DNA from: Chloroflexota bacterium
GTDB taxonomy: Bacteria > Chloroflexota > Anaerolineae > Aggregatilineales > UBA3940
Assembly (NCBI GenBank): GCA_024643825.1
Contig: JAHEME010000151.1
Location: forward strand, 1-6,905
Length of the DNA stretch: 6,905 nt
Reading direction: 5' to 3'
This document shows, one piece after another, positions 1-5,823 of this stretch; position 1 is the stretch's first letter; each line of letters starts with the position of its first letter. The notes beneath the pieces were generated by a model. It made no database searches, was not told where the DNA came from, and worked only from the letters and a program-made list of their open reading frames with translations. A program made the position numbers and the translations under genes.

Positions 1-6
1 GCCGTA

Positions 7-294
7 GTGTTCAAGCAGAGAGAACGAGAAGTCGAGCAAAAAGCCGTTAAACCGGCTCCGAAAGAGCGTCGTTCCGAGCGCAGGGAACCAGCGAAGAAAA
101 ACCCGCGCAGCACCAACGCCATCCTACGCTATTTTCAGGAGACGAGTGTGGAATTGCGCAAGGTTAGCTGGCCGACGCGCCAGGCAACAACTCGTCTGAC
201 GTTGATCGTCCTGGGAGTAACAGCAGCGTTCGCCGCTTTTCTGGGAGCACTGGATATTCTCTTCCAGCAAGGGGCCGCGCTGCTCCTGAAATAG
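7..294 (+). CDS. secE: Preprotein translocase subunit SecE
   Basis: SecE is the small essential subunit of the SecYEG channel in the cytoplasmic membrane and clamps SecY during protein export. The reading frame gives 95 residues. Residues 1-38 are strongly basic and charged (many K, R and E). They are followed by the SecE signature around residues 46-60 (ETSVELRKVSWPTRQ) and one hydrophobic membrane span at about 64-86. This is the single-span form typical of most bacteria outside the Gammaproteobacteria. The start is uncertain: GTG at 7 is the first usable start, but the frame stays open to base 1 and any ribosome binding site lies outside the window, so the true start could be upstream. The next gene is nusG, the classic neighbour. 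Identity is secure from the motif and synteny. Confidence 0.93.
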   Translation: MFKQREREVEQKAVKPAPKERRSERREPAKKNPRSTNAILRYFQETSVELRKVSWPTRQATTRLTLIVLGVTAAFAAFLGALDILFQQGAALLLK

Positions 295-348
295 GATCAG
301 CGTGCTGCTCACCCTGTATGCACGTGTTGTCTGTAAGTTCAGGTAAAA

Positions 349-356
349 GGGGAGGT
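349..356 (+). promoter_or_regulatory. Ribosome binding site of nusG
   Basis: GGGGAGGT lies five bases before the ATG at 362. It matters because it supports the upstream start that includes the unusual acidic N-terminal tail, rather than a start nearer the NGN domain. Confidence 0.8.
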
Positions 357-361
357 CCGCG

Positions 362-1072
362 ATGACCGCGCAAGACCAGGTTCCGGACGAACCAATAGAA
401 GAAATCCCATTGGAAGTTGAGGGCGACCGACCTTCCCGCAGGAGTACGACTACCGCCCCCAAGCGGCAGTCTACTACAACTACAAGTGCGGATGAAGGTG
501 AGGGCTATAGCCCTCCTGATCTGGGAGAAACCGACGACGAGCATGATGATGGGCGTCGCTGGTACGTCGTTCACTGCTATTCTGGCTATGAGAATAAAGT
601 GCGGTATGCTATCGAACAGCGTACCGAGACGATGGGGATGGAAGACCGCATTTTTGAGGTAATCGTCCCTACCGAAGAGCAGATGGAAATCAAAGACGGC
701 AAGCGCAAGGTTGTGGAGCGTCGCGTTTTTCCCGGCTACATACTCGTGCAGATGATCATGGATGAAGACTCCTGGTATGTAGTTCGCAACACACCGGGAG
801 TCACGGGCTTTGTGGGGATGGGTAATAAGCCAACCCCGCTGCGCCCAGAAGAAGTCAGCCAGATCATGAAGCGCATGGAAGCCGAGGCTCCGGTCGTCAA
901 AGTGACCTACAAGCAGGGCCAGAAAGTGCGCATCATCGACGGTCCATTCAACGACGTGGTCGGCATCGTGGAAGAGATCGACATGGATCGAACCAAGGTG
1001 CGGGTGATGGTCAACTTCTTTGGGCGCGAGACGCCCGTCGAATTGGACTTCCTGCAAGTAGAGAAACAGTAG
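362..1072 (+). CDS. nusG: Transcription termination/antitermination factor NusG
   Basis: NusG binds RNA polymerase, modulates pausing, and links it to Rho or to the ribosome. The protein has 236 residues, longer than the roughly 180 of E. coli NusG. The excess is an N-terminal tail (residues 1-66) that is acidic with a Thr-rich basic patch (about 26-42, STTTAPKRQSTTTTS) and a second acidic run (about 56-63). The NGN domain begins at W67 (RRWYVVHCYSGYENKV) and runs to about 170, including the FPGYILVQM strand and the NTPGVTGFVG segment. The C-terminal KOW domain covers about 182-234 (GQKVRIIDGPFNDVVGIVEE). The ATG at 362 has a good Shine-Dalgarno sequence (GGGGAGGT, 349-356) five bases upstream, so the long tail is probably really translated. 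The gene lies 67 nt after secE and is probably co-transcribed with it. Confidence 0.96.
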   Translation: MTAQDQVPDEPIEEIPLEVEGDRPSRRSTTTAPKRQSTTTTSADEGEGYSPPDLGETDDEHDDGRRWYVVHCYSGYENKVRYAIEQRTETMGMEDRIFEVIVPTEEQMEIKDGKRKVVERRVFPGYILVQMIMDEDSWYVVRNTPGVTGFVGMGNKPTPLRPEEVSQIMKRMEAEAPVVKVTYKQGQKVRIIDGPFNDVVGIVEEIDMDRTKVRVMVNFFGRETPVELDFLQVEKQ

Positions 1073-1118
1073 TTCATACATGGCTTGTTCTGGGTAGTAT
1101 CAAATTTTGTTGATGTCT

Positions 1119-1210
1119 GTTGGGCGCATGGCAGTTCGCTGCTGTCGCGCCCGACCTGTGTCAAGCCCCGCAAGGGGATCGAGAATCAGACGGAGGCTCC
1201 CTCAGGCCGT
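1119..1210 (+). promoter_or_regulatory. Structured RNA leader before rplK
   Basis: The 164-nt gap between nusG and rplK can form consecutive hairpins. The first pairs 1119-1127 with 1147-1155 (GTTGGGCGC with GCGCCCGAC, one G-U). After an asymmetric internal loop it continues as 1130-1134 with 1139-1143 around a UUCG tetraloop at 1135-1138. The second pairs CCCC 1166-1169 with GGGG 1174-1177 around a GCAA (GNRA-type) tetraloop. The third is less certain: ACGG 1190-1193 with CCGT 1207-1210, or GAGG 1193-1196 with CCTC 1200-1203. No T-run follows the first two, so they do not look like intrinsic terminators. The region ends just before the rplK ribosome binding site. A leader controlling rplK-rplA, or an RNA processing site, is inferred. 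I do not recognise a named family, and the 23S L11-binding sequence is not evident. Confidence 0.45.
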
Positions 1211-1225
1211 ACGTCACTATCATTG

Positions 1226-1232
1226 TGAGGAG
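1226..1232 (+). promoter_or_regulatory. Ribosome binding site of rplK
   Basis: TGAGGAG lies four bases before the ATG at 1237. It decides the start: the frame stays open upstream to about 1120, but only this ATG has a Shine-Dalgarno sequence and gives the standard L11 N-terminus (MAKKIVAVVKLEIQAGKANP). Confidence 0.85.
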
Positions 1233-1236
1233 TTTC

Positions 1237-1662
1237 ATGGCTAAGAAAATAGTCGCAGTTGTCAAGTTGGAGATTCAGGCAGGGAAGGCGAATCCAGCGC
1301 CGCCCATTGGCCCGGCGTTAGCGCAGCACGGCATCAATCTGATGGCCTTCTGCAAAGATTACAACGCCCGTACCTCGAATCGCATTGGCGACATCATCCC
1401 GGCAGAGATCACAGTCTACCAGGATCAATCGTTCACCTTTGTGCTGAAGACGCCACCCACAGCATCGCTGATCCGTAAGGCACTGGGTATTCCGAAAGGC
1501 TCTGGCGAGCCAAACCGTGCCAAGGTTGGCGTTCTGACTCGTGCTCAGGTGCGCGAGATCGCTGAGATGAAGATGCCTGATCTGAACGCCAATGATGTAG
1601 ATGCGGCGATGCTTCAGGTAGAGGGAACTGCCCGCAGCATGGGCGTTACGATCAAAGGCTAA
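1237..1662 (+). CDS. rplK: 50S ribosomal protein L11
   Basis: L11 binds the GTPase-associated centre of 23S rRNA with the L10/L12 stalk and takes part in factor binding and in RelA-dependent stringent control. The protein has 141 residues, the usual family length. The N-terminal domain (about 1-70) carries the conserved proline-rich segment (ANPAPPIGPALAQHGINLMAF) and the FTFVLKTPP strand that leads into the linker. The C-terminal rRNA-binding domain (about 75-141) includes KGSGEPNRAKVG, the helix LTRAQVREIAEMKMPDLNA and the terminal GTARSMGVTI. No conserved position looks damaged. The gene follows a structured 164-nt gap after nusG and precedes rplA by 96 nt, the conserved rplKA pair. Confidence 0.97.
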   Translation: MAKKIVAVVKLEIQAGKANPAPPIGPALAQHGINLMAFCKDYNARTSNRIGDIIPAEITVYQDQSFTFVLKTPPTASLIRKALGIPKGSGEPNRAKVGVLTRAQVREIAEMKMPDLNANDVDAAMLQVEGTARSMGVTIKG

Positions 1663-1704
1663 TTGATCTGCAAGATCGCTTTGCTGATTTATTATTCCCC
1701 AGTA

Positions 1705-1744
1705 TGTGGGAGGGGTCAGAGGAAACGGCCCTGATAACACCACA
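1705..1744 (+). promoter_or_regulatory. L1-binding mRNA element (23S rRNA mimic) before rplA
   Basis: The rplK-rplA gap folds into two short helices joined by an asymmetric loop. The outer helix pairs TGTGG 1705-1709 with CCACA 1740-1744. The inner helix pairs GGGGTC 1712-1717 with GGCCCT 1727-1732, with two G-U pairs and a nine-base loop. The left side of the internal loop is GA (1710-1711), and the right side is GATAACA (1733-1739). This closely matches the L1 site in bacterial 23S rRNA (helices 76-77), which from memory reads GUGGGAGG on one side and CCUUGAAAUACCAC on the other; here the arms are GTGGGAGG and CCCTGATAACACCAC. The 3' arm touches the AGGAG Shine-Dalgarno sequence of rplA (1744-1748), so bound L1 would block ribosome entry. 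L1 autoregulation by such mimicry is established in E. coli and archaea. Function here is inferred from the match and position. Confidence 0.8.
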
Positions 1745-1758
1745 GGAGATGATGACAC

Positions 1759-2463
1759 ATGCCCAAGCATGGAAAACGCTTTGTCGACAGCGTTAAAGAA
1801 TATGACGAGACCACACTCTACCCAACAGAGAAGGCTGTAGCTCTGGTAAAGCAATTGGCACGCGCCAAATTCGATGAGAGTATTGATGTGCATATGCGGC
1901 TGGGCATTGACCCACGCCATGCCGAACAGCAAATTCGAGGCGTGATCCTGATGCCTGCGGGTCTCGGAAGGACAGTGCGCATTCTGGTATTTGCCGAAGG
2001 CGATGCCGAGCGCACCGCGCGGGAAGCAGGCGCGGATATTGTTGGTTCGGATGAACTCGTTGGCAATATCGAAAAAGGATTCACAGACTTCGATGTCGCC
2101 ATCGCCGTGCCGGATATGATGCGCAAGATCGGCAAGTTGGGAAAGGTGCTTGGTCCTCGCGGCCTTATGCCCTCCCCCAAAGGCGGCACGGTGGTGCAGC
2201 CAGAAGACCTGCCTCGCGTGATCGATGAATCACGTGCTGGCCGAATTGAATTTCGCAATGACCGTACCGGGAATATGCACGTCTCGATTGGAAAAGCGAG
2301 CTTTACAGAAGAGCAGCTTCTAACCAATTTCCGAGCACTGATGGACGAGGTACGCCGGATGCGTCCGGCTTCCGTCAAGGGGCAGTTTGTGAAGAAGTTG
2401 GTGCTCACCCCGACGATGGGGCCGAGCGTCAAGGTCGATCCGTTTGAAGCAGTAGGCGGATAA
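1759..2463 (+). CDS. rplA: 50S ribosomal protein L1
   Basis: L1 forms the mobile L1 stalk of the large subunit, which helps release deacylated tRNA from the E site, and in many organisms it represses translation of its own mRNA. The protein has 234 residues, the usual length. Domain I is split between the N-terminus (KRFVDSVKEYD, then FDESIDVHMRLGID at about 38-51) and the C-terminal third (FRNDRTGNMHVSIGK and the following helix). Domain II lies in between (about 68-160). The family signature is at about 122-144 (RKIGKLGKVLGPRGLMPSPK, then GGTV). The ATG at 1759 follows AGGAG (1744-1748) by ten bases; the two other ATGs in that spacer are out of frame. It is the last gene of the + strand cluster, followed 27 nt later by a strong hairpin, with no rplJ or rplL behind it. 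Confidence 0.97.
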   Translation: MPKHGKRFVDSVKEYDETTLYPTEKAVALVKQLARAKFDESIDVHMRLGIDPRHAEQQIRGVILMPAGLGRTVRILVFAEGDAERTAREAGADIVGSDELVGNIEKGFTDFDVAIAVPDMMRKIGKLGKVLGPRGLMPSPKGGTVVQPEDLPRVIDESRAGRIEFRNDRTGNMHVSIGKASFTEEQLLTNFRALMDEVRRMRPASVKGQFVKKLVLTPTMGPSVKVDPFEAVGG

Positions 2464-2490
2464 AACAGACAGTCTCCCGTAGCAAAGATA

Positions 2491-2528
2491 ACAAGGAGCA
2501 GCCCCGATTGGCTGCTCCTTGTTTTGTT
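2491..2528 (+). terminator. Intrinsic terminator after rplA, probably bidirectional
   Basis: A perfect 13-bp stem pairs ACAAGGAGCAGCC (2491-2503) with GGCTGCTCCTTGT (2510-2522) around a six-base loop. On the + strand it runs into TTTTGTTATT, a fair U-tract. Read on the - strand, the same stem is followed by TATCTTTG, which is moderately T-rich, so it could also stop transcription arriving from the response regulator gene. It lies 27 nt past the rplA stop and marks the boundary between the convergent blocks. Confidence 0.9.
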
Positions 2529-2631
2529 ATTCCGGGTTGGCAATTTCTGCTGTCAGGCTATCGATAATTGAAGCCTCTCCAAGAGACTGTTTTCTTCATC
2601 CTCTGCCTCACCACGATACGATCTTCGTGAA

Positions 2632-3048
2632 TCATGTAGTTCCTGCACGTCTTGATCCCATTCTTTTCAGCGCATCCAGAAAGGAATCCAAATCGATTGG
2701 TTTCGCAATATACCCATCGAACCCAGCGTTGATCACGCGCTCTTCATCTCCCTGCATGGCATGAGCAGTTAGCGCGATGACGGGGATATTCTGATTGTCA
2801 GAGGATAAACGTAGTTGCTCAAGCATTGCCCAGCCATCCATCACAGGCATGGAAAGATCAAGTAGAATGCACGTCGGTTTCAGGGCGGCCAACGTCGCTA
2901 ACCCCTCGACTCCATTCACAGCCGTGACCATATCCGCCCCATAGAACGTCAGGGCCTGGGTAATCAATGCCTGGTTATCCAGGTCATCATCCACCAGCAG
3001 AATAGTCCAGCCCTCCAATTCGTGTTCCATTGAGTATGCGCTCGACAA
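2632..3048 (-). CDS. Single-domain response regulator (CheY/DivK-like receiver)
   Basis: The protein has 138 residues and is a receiver domain only, with no DNA-binding or enzymatic output region. All the key positions are present: acidic pair D20-D21 in ILLVDDD, phospho-accepting D64 in LLDLSMPVMDG, T94 in IALTA and K116 in AKP. The TAHAM and AGFDGYIAKP segments resemble receivers found in hybrid-kinase phosphorelays. The start taken is TTG at 3048: GGAG (3061-3058) lies nine bases upstream, inside the end of the kinase gene, and only 4 nt separate the two genes. An ATG six codons further in (3030) is a possible alternative with a poorer ribosome binding site. It probably receives phosphate from the adjacent kinase and passes it on, or binds a target protein. 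The output partner is not in this window. Confidence 0.9.
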   Translation of the reverse strand: MSSAYSMEHELEGWTILLVDDDLDNQALITQALTFYGADMVTAVNGVEGLATLAALKPTCILLDLSMPVMDGWAMLEQLRLSSDNQNIPVIALTAHAMQGDEERVINAGFDGYIAKPIDLDSFLDALKRMGSRRAGTT

Positions 3049-3052
3049 GCTG

Positions 3053-4744
3053 CTATGCTCCGATGAGTGGCTGCTCTACAACAAGGGGCAGCATTACCGT
3101 AAAGGTGCTTCCCACTCCGACTGTACTTTCTACTCTCACCTGACCGCCCATTAGCATTGCCAGCTTGCGGACGATGGCAAGACCCAGGCCCGTGCCGCCA
3201 TGCTCGCGCGATGAAGAGCCATCCACCTGGCGGAATTCATCAAACACATATTCCAGGGCGTGCGGAGGGATGCCGATTCCGGTGTCTTCCACTGTGATGA
3301 GCCAGCGTTCATTTCCCTCTCGGCGAACGGCCACATCAACGCGGCCTTTCTCGGTGAATTTGATCGCATTGCTGATCAGGTTGAGAATGATCTGCTTGAC
3401 TCGTCCCCAATCAGCCACCAATGAATCCGGGATGCGATCATCCAGCATAACGCGGTATTCCAACCCTTTCTGGATTGCCAGGGATTGAGTCTCTACTTCC
3501 ACACCGTGAAGCCACTGCCGGACGGACATGGACTTCTTGATCAAAGATACGTTACCGGTTTCGATCTTCGAGAGGTCAAGAATATCATTGATGAGGGTGA
3601 GAAGATGAAGACCATTGGCGAGTGTGCGTTCGAGGTTTGTGTGCTGCCGATCATTCACCTCGCCCGCCATTCCCGCCAGCATGATCTGGGTGAAGCCGTT
3701 GATCGCATTCAATGGTGTGCGAAGCTCATGTGACATGGTGGCGAGAAACTGACTCTTGAGGCGGTTAGCTTCGTCTGCCTTCTCGCGGGCTTCGATGAGA
3801 TCGCTGTTCGTCTCGCGTAGAAGATGATTTGCCCGGCTCAATTCTTCAGTGCGCGCCGCGACTTCTTGCTCCAGGTTGCCATACATCTCTTTAAGATCAC
3901 GCCGCATGCGCTCAAGCGAATTCGCCAGCACGGAGAGTTCGTCGTCGCCAGCATAAAAAGGGATCGGCTCCGATAGATCACCCTGAGCAATTCGCTCTGT
4001 CGAGGTGATCAGGCCAACAATGGGCTGGGTGAACGTGCGTGCAAGGATCAGAGCAAGGAAAACCCCTACTACCGCCGACAGGCCCCCGGCGAGCAGACCC
4101 TGATTACGCAGCGCGATCATCTTTTTCTCAGACTGAGTAGTAGAAATATCAATGCTGATAGCGCCAATGACTTCCCGGCCTGCTAGCTGAGCTTCCCCTG
4201 CAGTCAGGTAGCCATCATGCCACGCAAGGAAAGTCCCTTCTGTGTTGATCAGAGTTTCTCCCAGCGGATTTGTAGCGAGGTTGCGTTCCAACCGGGGTTG
4301 ATTCGAGGTGGCCAGAATCCGGCCCTGGGGATCATAAAAACGTACAGCATTCACTTTCTCATCACGCAGTGCTCGCTCTGCGAGAAGCCCCAGCTCATGA
4401 GAATCGAGAGAATAGAGCGAATTGCCGGATGCTGCTCCCAGCGTTCCGAGCAAAGATAGCGCCTGCTGTTCCAACTCGGCCTGAAAGGTCGCGCGCTCGC
4501 GCTCCATTGAGAGCAGAGTCAGGCTAGATGCCGTCACGACGACAGCCAGCGTAACGATTAAAGTGAGGCGAGGAAATAGCGGCCATCTCCGCCAATCAAG
4601 CCGGCGAAGAAAAGGTGGGGTTGGTCGGGCCGCTCCCTTTACAGATGTTTCTTCAGCGTGCCGGGGGAGGAGCACGCGATTTGGATCTTCAGACACAGGT
4701 TTCTCCATGCTAAGGCGCGGCTGTACAGAAGGTTTTTCAGCCAC
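3053..4744 (-). CDS. Membrane sensor histidine kinase (HAMP-HisKA-HATPase)
   Basis: The protein has 563 residues. A Pro/Arg-rich cytoplasmic segment (1-57) precedes a first membrane span at about 58-78. An extracytoplasmic sensor of about 130 residues follows (79-212), containing VNAVRFYDPQGRILATS, which recalls PAS-like or Cache-like sensor folds. The second span is at about 215-236, then come a HAMP domain (about 237-290) and a coiled coil (to about 330). The HisKA motif SHELRTP gives the phosphorylated H339. The ATP-binding domain has the N box (LNLISNAIKFT, N455/N459), G1 (DTGIGI, D487), an F box (FDEFRQVD, 501-508) and G2 (GGTGLGLAI, 516-524), so the catalytic core looks intact. The start taken is GTG at 4744, 10 nt after the binding-protein stop. 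ATG at 4708 is an alternative, and neither has a well-placed Shine-Dalgarno sequence. Signal and target are unknown, but the neighbours suggest a binding-protein input and a receiver output. Confidence 0.93.
   Translation of the reverse strand: MAEKPSVQPRLSMEKPVSEDPNRVLLPRHAEETSVKGAARPTPPFLRRLDWRRWPLFPRLTLIVTLAVVVTASSLTLLSMERERATFQAELEQQALSLLGTLGAASGNSLYSLDSHELGLLAERALRDEKVNAVRFYDPQGRILATSNQPRLERNLATNPLGETLINTEGTFLAWHDGYLTAGEAQLAGREVIGAISIDISTTQSEKKMIALRNQGLLAGGLSAVVGVFLALILARTFTQPIVGLITSTERIAQGDLSEPIPFYAGDDELSVLANSLERMRRDLKEMYGNLEQEVAARTEELSRANHLLRETNSDLIEAREKADEANRLKSQFLATMSHELRTPLNAINGFTQIMLAGMAGEVNDRQHTNLERTLANGLHLLTLINDILDLSKIETGNVSLIKKSMSVRQWLHGVEVETQSLAIQKGLEYRVMLDDRIPDSLVADWGRVKQIILNLISNAIKFTEKGRVDVAVRREGNERWLITVEDTGIGIPPHALEYVFDEFRQVDGSSSREHGGTGLGLAIVRKLAMLMGGQVRVESTVGVGSTFTVMLPLVVEQPLIGA
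3058..3061 (-). promoter_or_regulatory. Ribosome binding site supporting the TTG start of the receiver gene
   Basis: Read on the - strand, GGAG lies nine bases before the TTG at 3048, within the last codons of the kinase gene. It favours the TTG start over the internal ATG at 3030 and suggests translational coupling to the kinase. Confidence 0.5.
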
Positions 4745-4754
4745 GTTCGTAATC

Positions 4755-5720
4755 TTATCTATCCTTTACTTGAAGATAAAGTTCGCGCATTTCGTTCAGG
4801 GCGGTCTCCGGGCCATTGGGGAACTCATCAAATCTTGTTGTCCGAAGCCTTTCCAGCATTTGATCCCCCTCCGGTGTGTCGCTGAGGGCGATTAACAGAG
4901 ACGTGATGATACTGGTAATTTCTGGCTCCAGCCCTGCACGGACGAGCACAACCTGGCGAGGAACGTCCTGCGTCTCAGCTAGAATGACCAGATTCTTCCT
5001 CGTCTCCTCTGGGATACTGCCTTCATATGTCTGATTATCTGTCGCACCTGCTGCGACGATCCCACTCAACACCCATCCGATAGTATTGTCATCATTCTCG
5101 CTGAAGATGTAACCGACCTGATCGGCGGCGACTGGCGTTGTAGGAGAGGTCACTTCTACCGGGTCAAGGCCCTGTTCTAACAAGTAGGTCAAAGGCAGCA
5201 GATAGCCTGACGTAGAATAGATCGTATCGAAGGCAATGATTTGACCCTTCAGATCTTCTGCCGATTCCAGGCCCTGATCGGCAATCCCAAAGAGGACGGT
5301 GTGGTAGACGGGGTCGCCGCCGCGCCAACGTCTCAGGATGGGCATCGCGCCAGAAGCATCCGCGACGATCATCGCCGGATACATACTGTCAAAGTAAAGA
5401 TCGACTTCGCCATTCTTCATCCAGGCAGCCATAGTCGCCAGGTCGGGGGCGATCTTCACTTCGCCCCCCGTGATTCCATAGGCTGCCAGATTCTCTGCAA
5501 GGTAGTCGGCGAAGGGTTGGTAGACGTCCATCAATGTCACTGGATCGCGAGCATCAATGTCACCCACCACAAAGAGACGTTCAGTGAATACTCCCCCGGT
5601 AGCTTCCTGGATAGTCGGAGATGGTTCGGTTTCAGTGGGGGCCGCTGGTTGAGGCGTGCAGGCGGCTAAACTCAGGGCGAATGCGATGAGGAGAGCTATG
5701 TGACTTCGCGTGCGTGCCAT
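4755..5720 (-). CDS. PhnD-family substrate-binding lipoprotein
   Basis: The 321-residue protein begins with a lipoprotein signal peptide (basic MARTR, hydrophobic 8-20, lipobox LAAC with C21), then a Pro/Thr/Glu-rich linker (22-42). The body matches the phosphate/phosphite/phosphonate-binding (PhnD) family of periplasmic binding proteins. Visible landmarks are PFADYLAENL (69-78), VDLYFDSMYPAMI (107-119), RWRGGDPVYHTVLFG (131-145), the STSGYLLPL loop (169-177, probable ligand oxyanion contacts) and VLSGIVAAGATDN (217-229), where D228 probably corresponds to the conserved ligand-binding Asp. The ATG at 5720 has GGAG (5729-5726) five bases upstream. No permease or ATPase gene is adjacent; a histidine kinase follows after 10 nt. 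The ligand is unproven, since family members bind phosphonates, phosphite, phosphate and other compounds. A role as the ligand sensor of the kinase is inferred from context. Confidence 0.88.
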   Translation of the reverse strand: MARTRSHIALLIAFALSLAACTPQPAAPTETEPSPTIQEATGGVFTERLFVVGDIDARDPVTLMDVYQPFADYLAENLAAYGITGGEVKIAPDLATMAAWMKNGEVDLYFDSMYPAMIVADASGAMPILRRWRGGDPVYHTVLFGIADQGLESAEDLKGQIIAFDTIYSTSGYLLPLTYLLEQGLDPVEVTSPTTPVAADQVGYIFSENDDNTIGWVLSGIVAAGATDNQTYEGSIPEETRKNLVILAETQDVPRQVVLVRAGLEPEITSIITSLLIALSDTPEGDQMLERLRTTRFDEFPNGPETALNEMRELYLQVKDR

Positions 5721-5746
5721 TGAATCTCCAATCCAACTGCTTTTCT

Positions 5747-5756
5747 CTGTGCACAG
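5747..5756. repeat. Perfect 10-bp palindrome CTGTGCACAG
   Basis: CTGTGCACAG is its own reverse complement. It lies between the possible -10 element and the start codon of the binding-protein gene, around the expected transcription start. A dimeric regulator could bind it, but a palindrome of this length can also arise by chance. Confidence 0.3.
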
Positions 5757-5760
5757 TCTT

Positions 5761-5766
5761 ATTGTA
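5761..5766 (-). promoter_or_regulatory. Possible -10 element upstream of the binding-protein operon
   Basis: On the - strand, TACAAT lies about 40 bases before the ATG at 5720, a plausible distance for a transcription start near 5754. No good -35 hexamer sits 16-18 bases further upstream, so an activator-dependent promoter, or none at all, is possible. It lies in the 103-nt gap that separates the trio from the propeller gene. Confidence 0.3.
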
Positions 5767-5782
5767 CTGAATAGTCACTGAG
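5765..5782 (-). repeat. Short direct repeat with 11-bp period upstream of the binding-protein gene
   Basis: Read on the - strand, CTCAGTG (5782-5776) and TTCAGTA (5771-5765) share the core TCAGT and start 11 bases apart, with four bases between them. Seven-base direct repeats with an 11-bp period are the layout of Pho boxes bound by PhoB/PhoP. The sequence is not the E. coli consensus, and the second copy overlaps the possible -10, so it is only a candidate operator. Confidence 0.25.
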
Positions 5783-5823
5783 AGGAGTATTACGGTCGTG
5801 AATCAATTTCCTCTGGGAAGAAA

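Noticed and set aside
164..1081. Long minus-strand reading frame of 305 codons opposite secE and nusG
   Set aside because: It overlaps two well-supported genes, has no recognisable protein features, and its composition (many His, Asp and Leu) is that of an antisense shadow of nusG.
1073..1120. Promoter for rplK in the A/T-richer part of the nusG-rplK gap (TTCATA at 1073, TAGTAT at 1095)
   Set aside because: Both hexamers are poor matches, and such pairs are easy to find by chance. Read-through from nusG is a simpler explanation.
1120..1236. Extended N-terminus for L11 from an upstream start at 1120
   Set aside because: The 39 extra residues do not resemble L11, the region folds into hairpins, and the ATG at 1237 has a well-placed Shine-Dalgarno sequence.
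1818..2543. Minus-strand reading frame of 241 codons opposite rplA
   Set aside because: It lies almost wholly antisense to the L1 gene, is Ser/Arg/Thr/Pro-rich without domain features, and runs through the terminator.
2572..2588. Second hairpin (AGCCTCT / AGAGACT, three-base loop) in the convergent gap as a terminator for the receiver gene
   Set aside because: It has only seven pairs, including a wobble on the - strand and a mismatch on the + strand, and the tail after it on the - strand (TCAATTATC) is weak. The stronger hairpin at 2491-2522 can serve both directions.
5241..5669. Plus-strand frame of 142 codons opposite the binding-protein gene
   Set aside because: It is antisense to a well-supported gene and has no motif, signal peptide or ribosome binding site worth noting.
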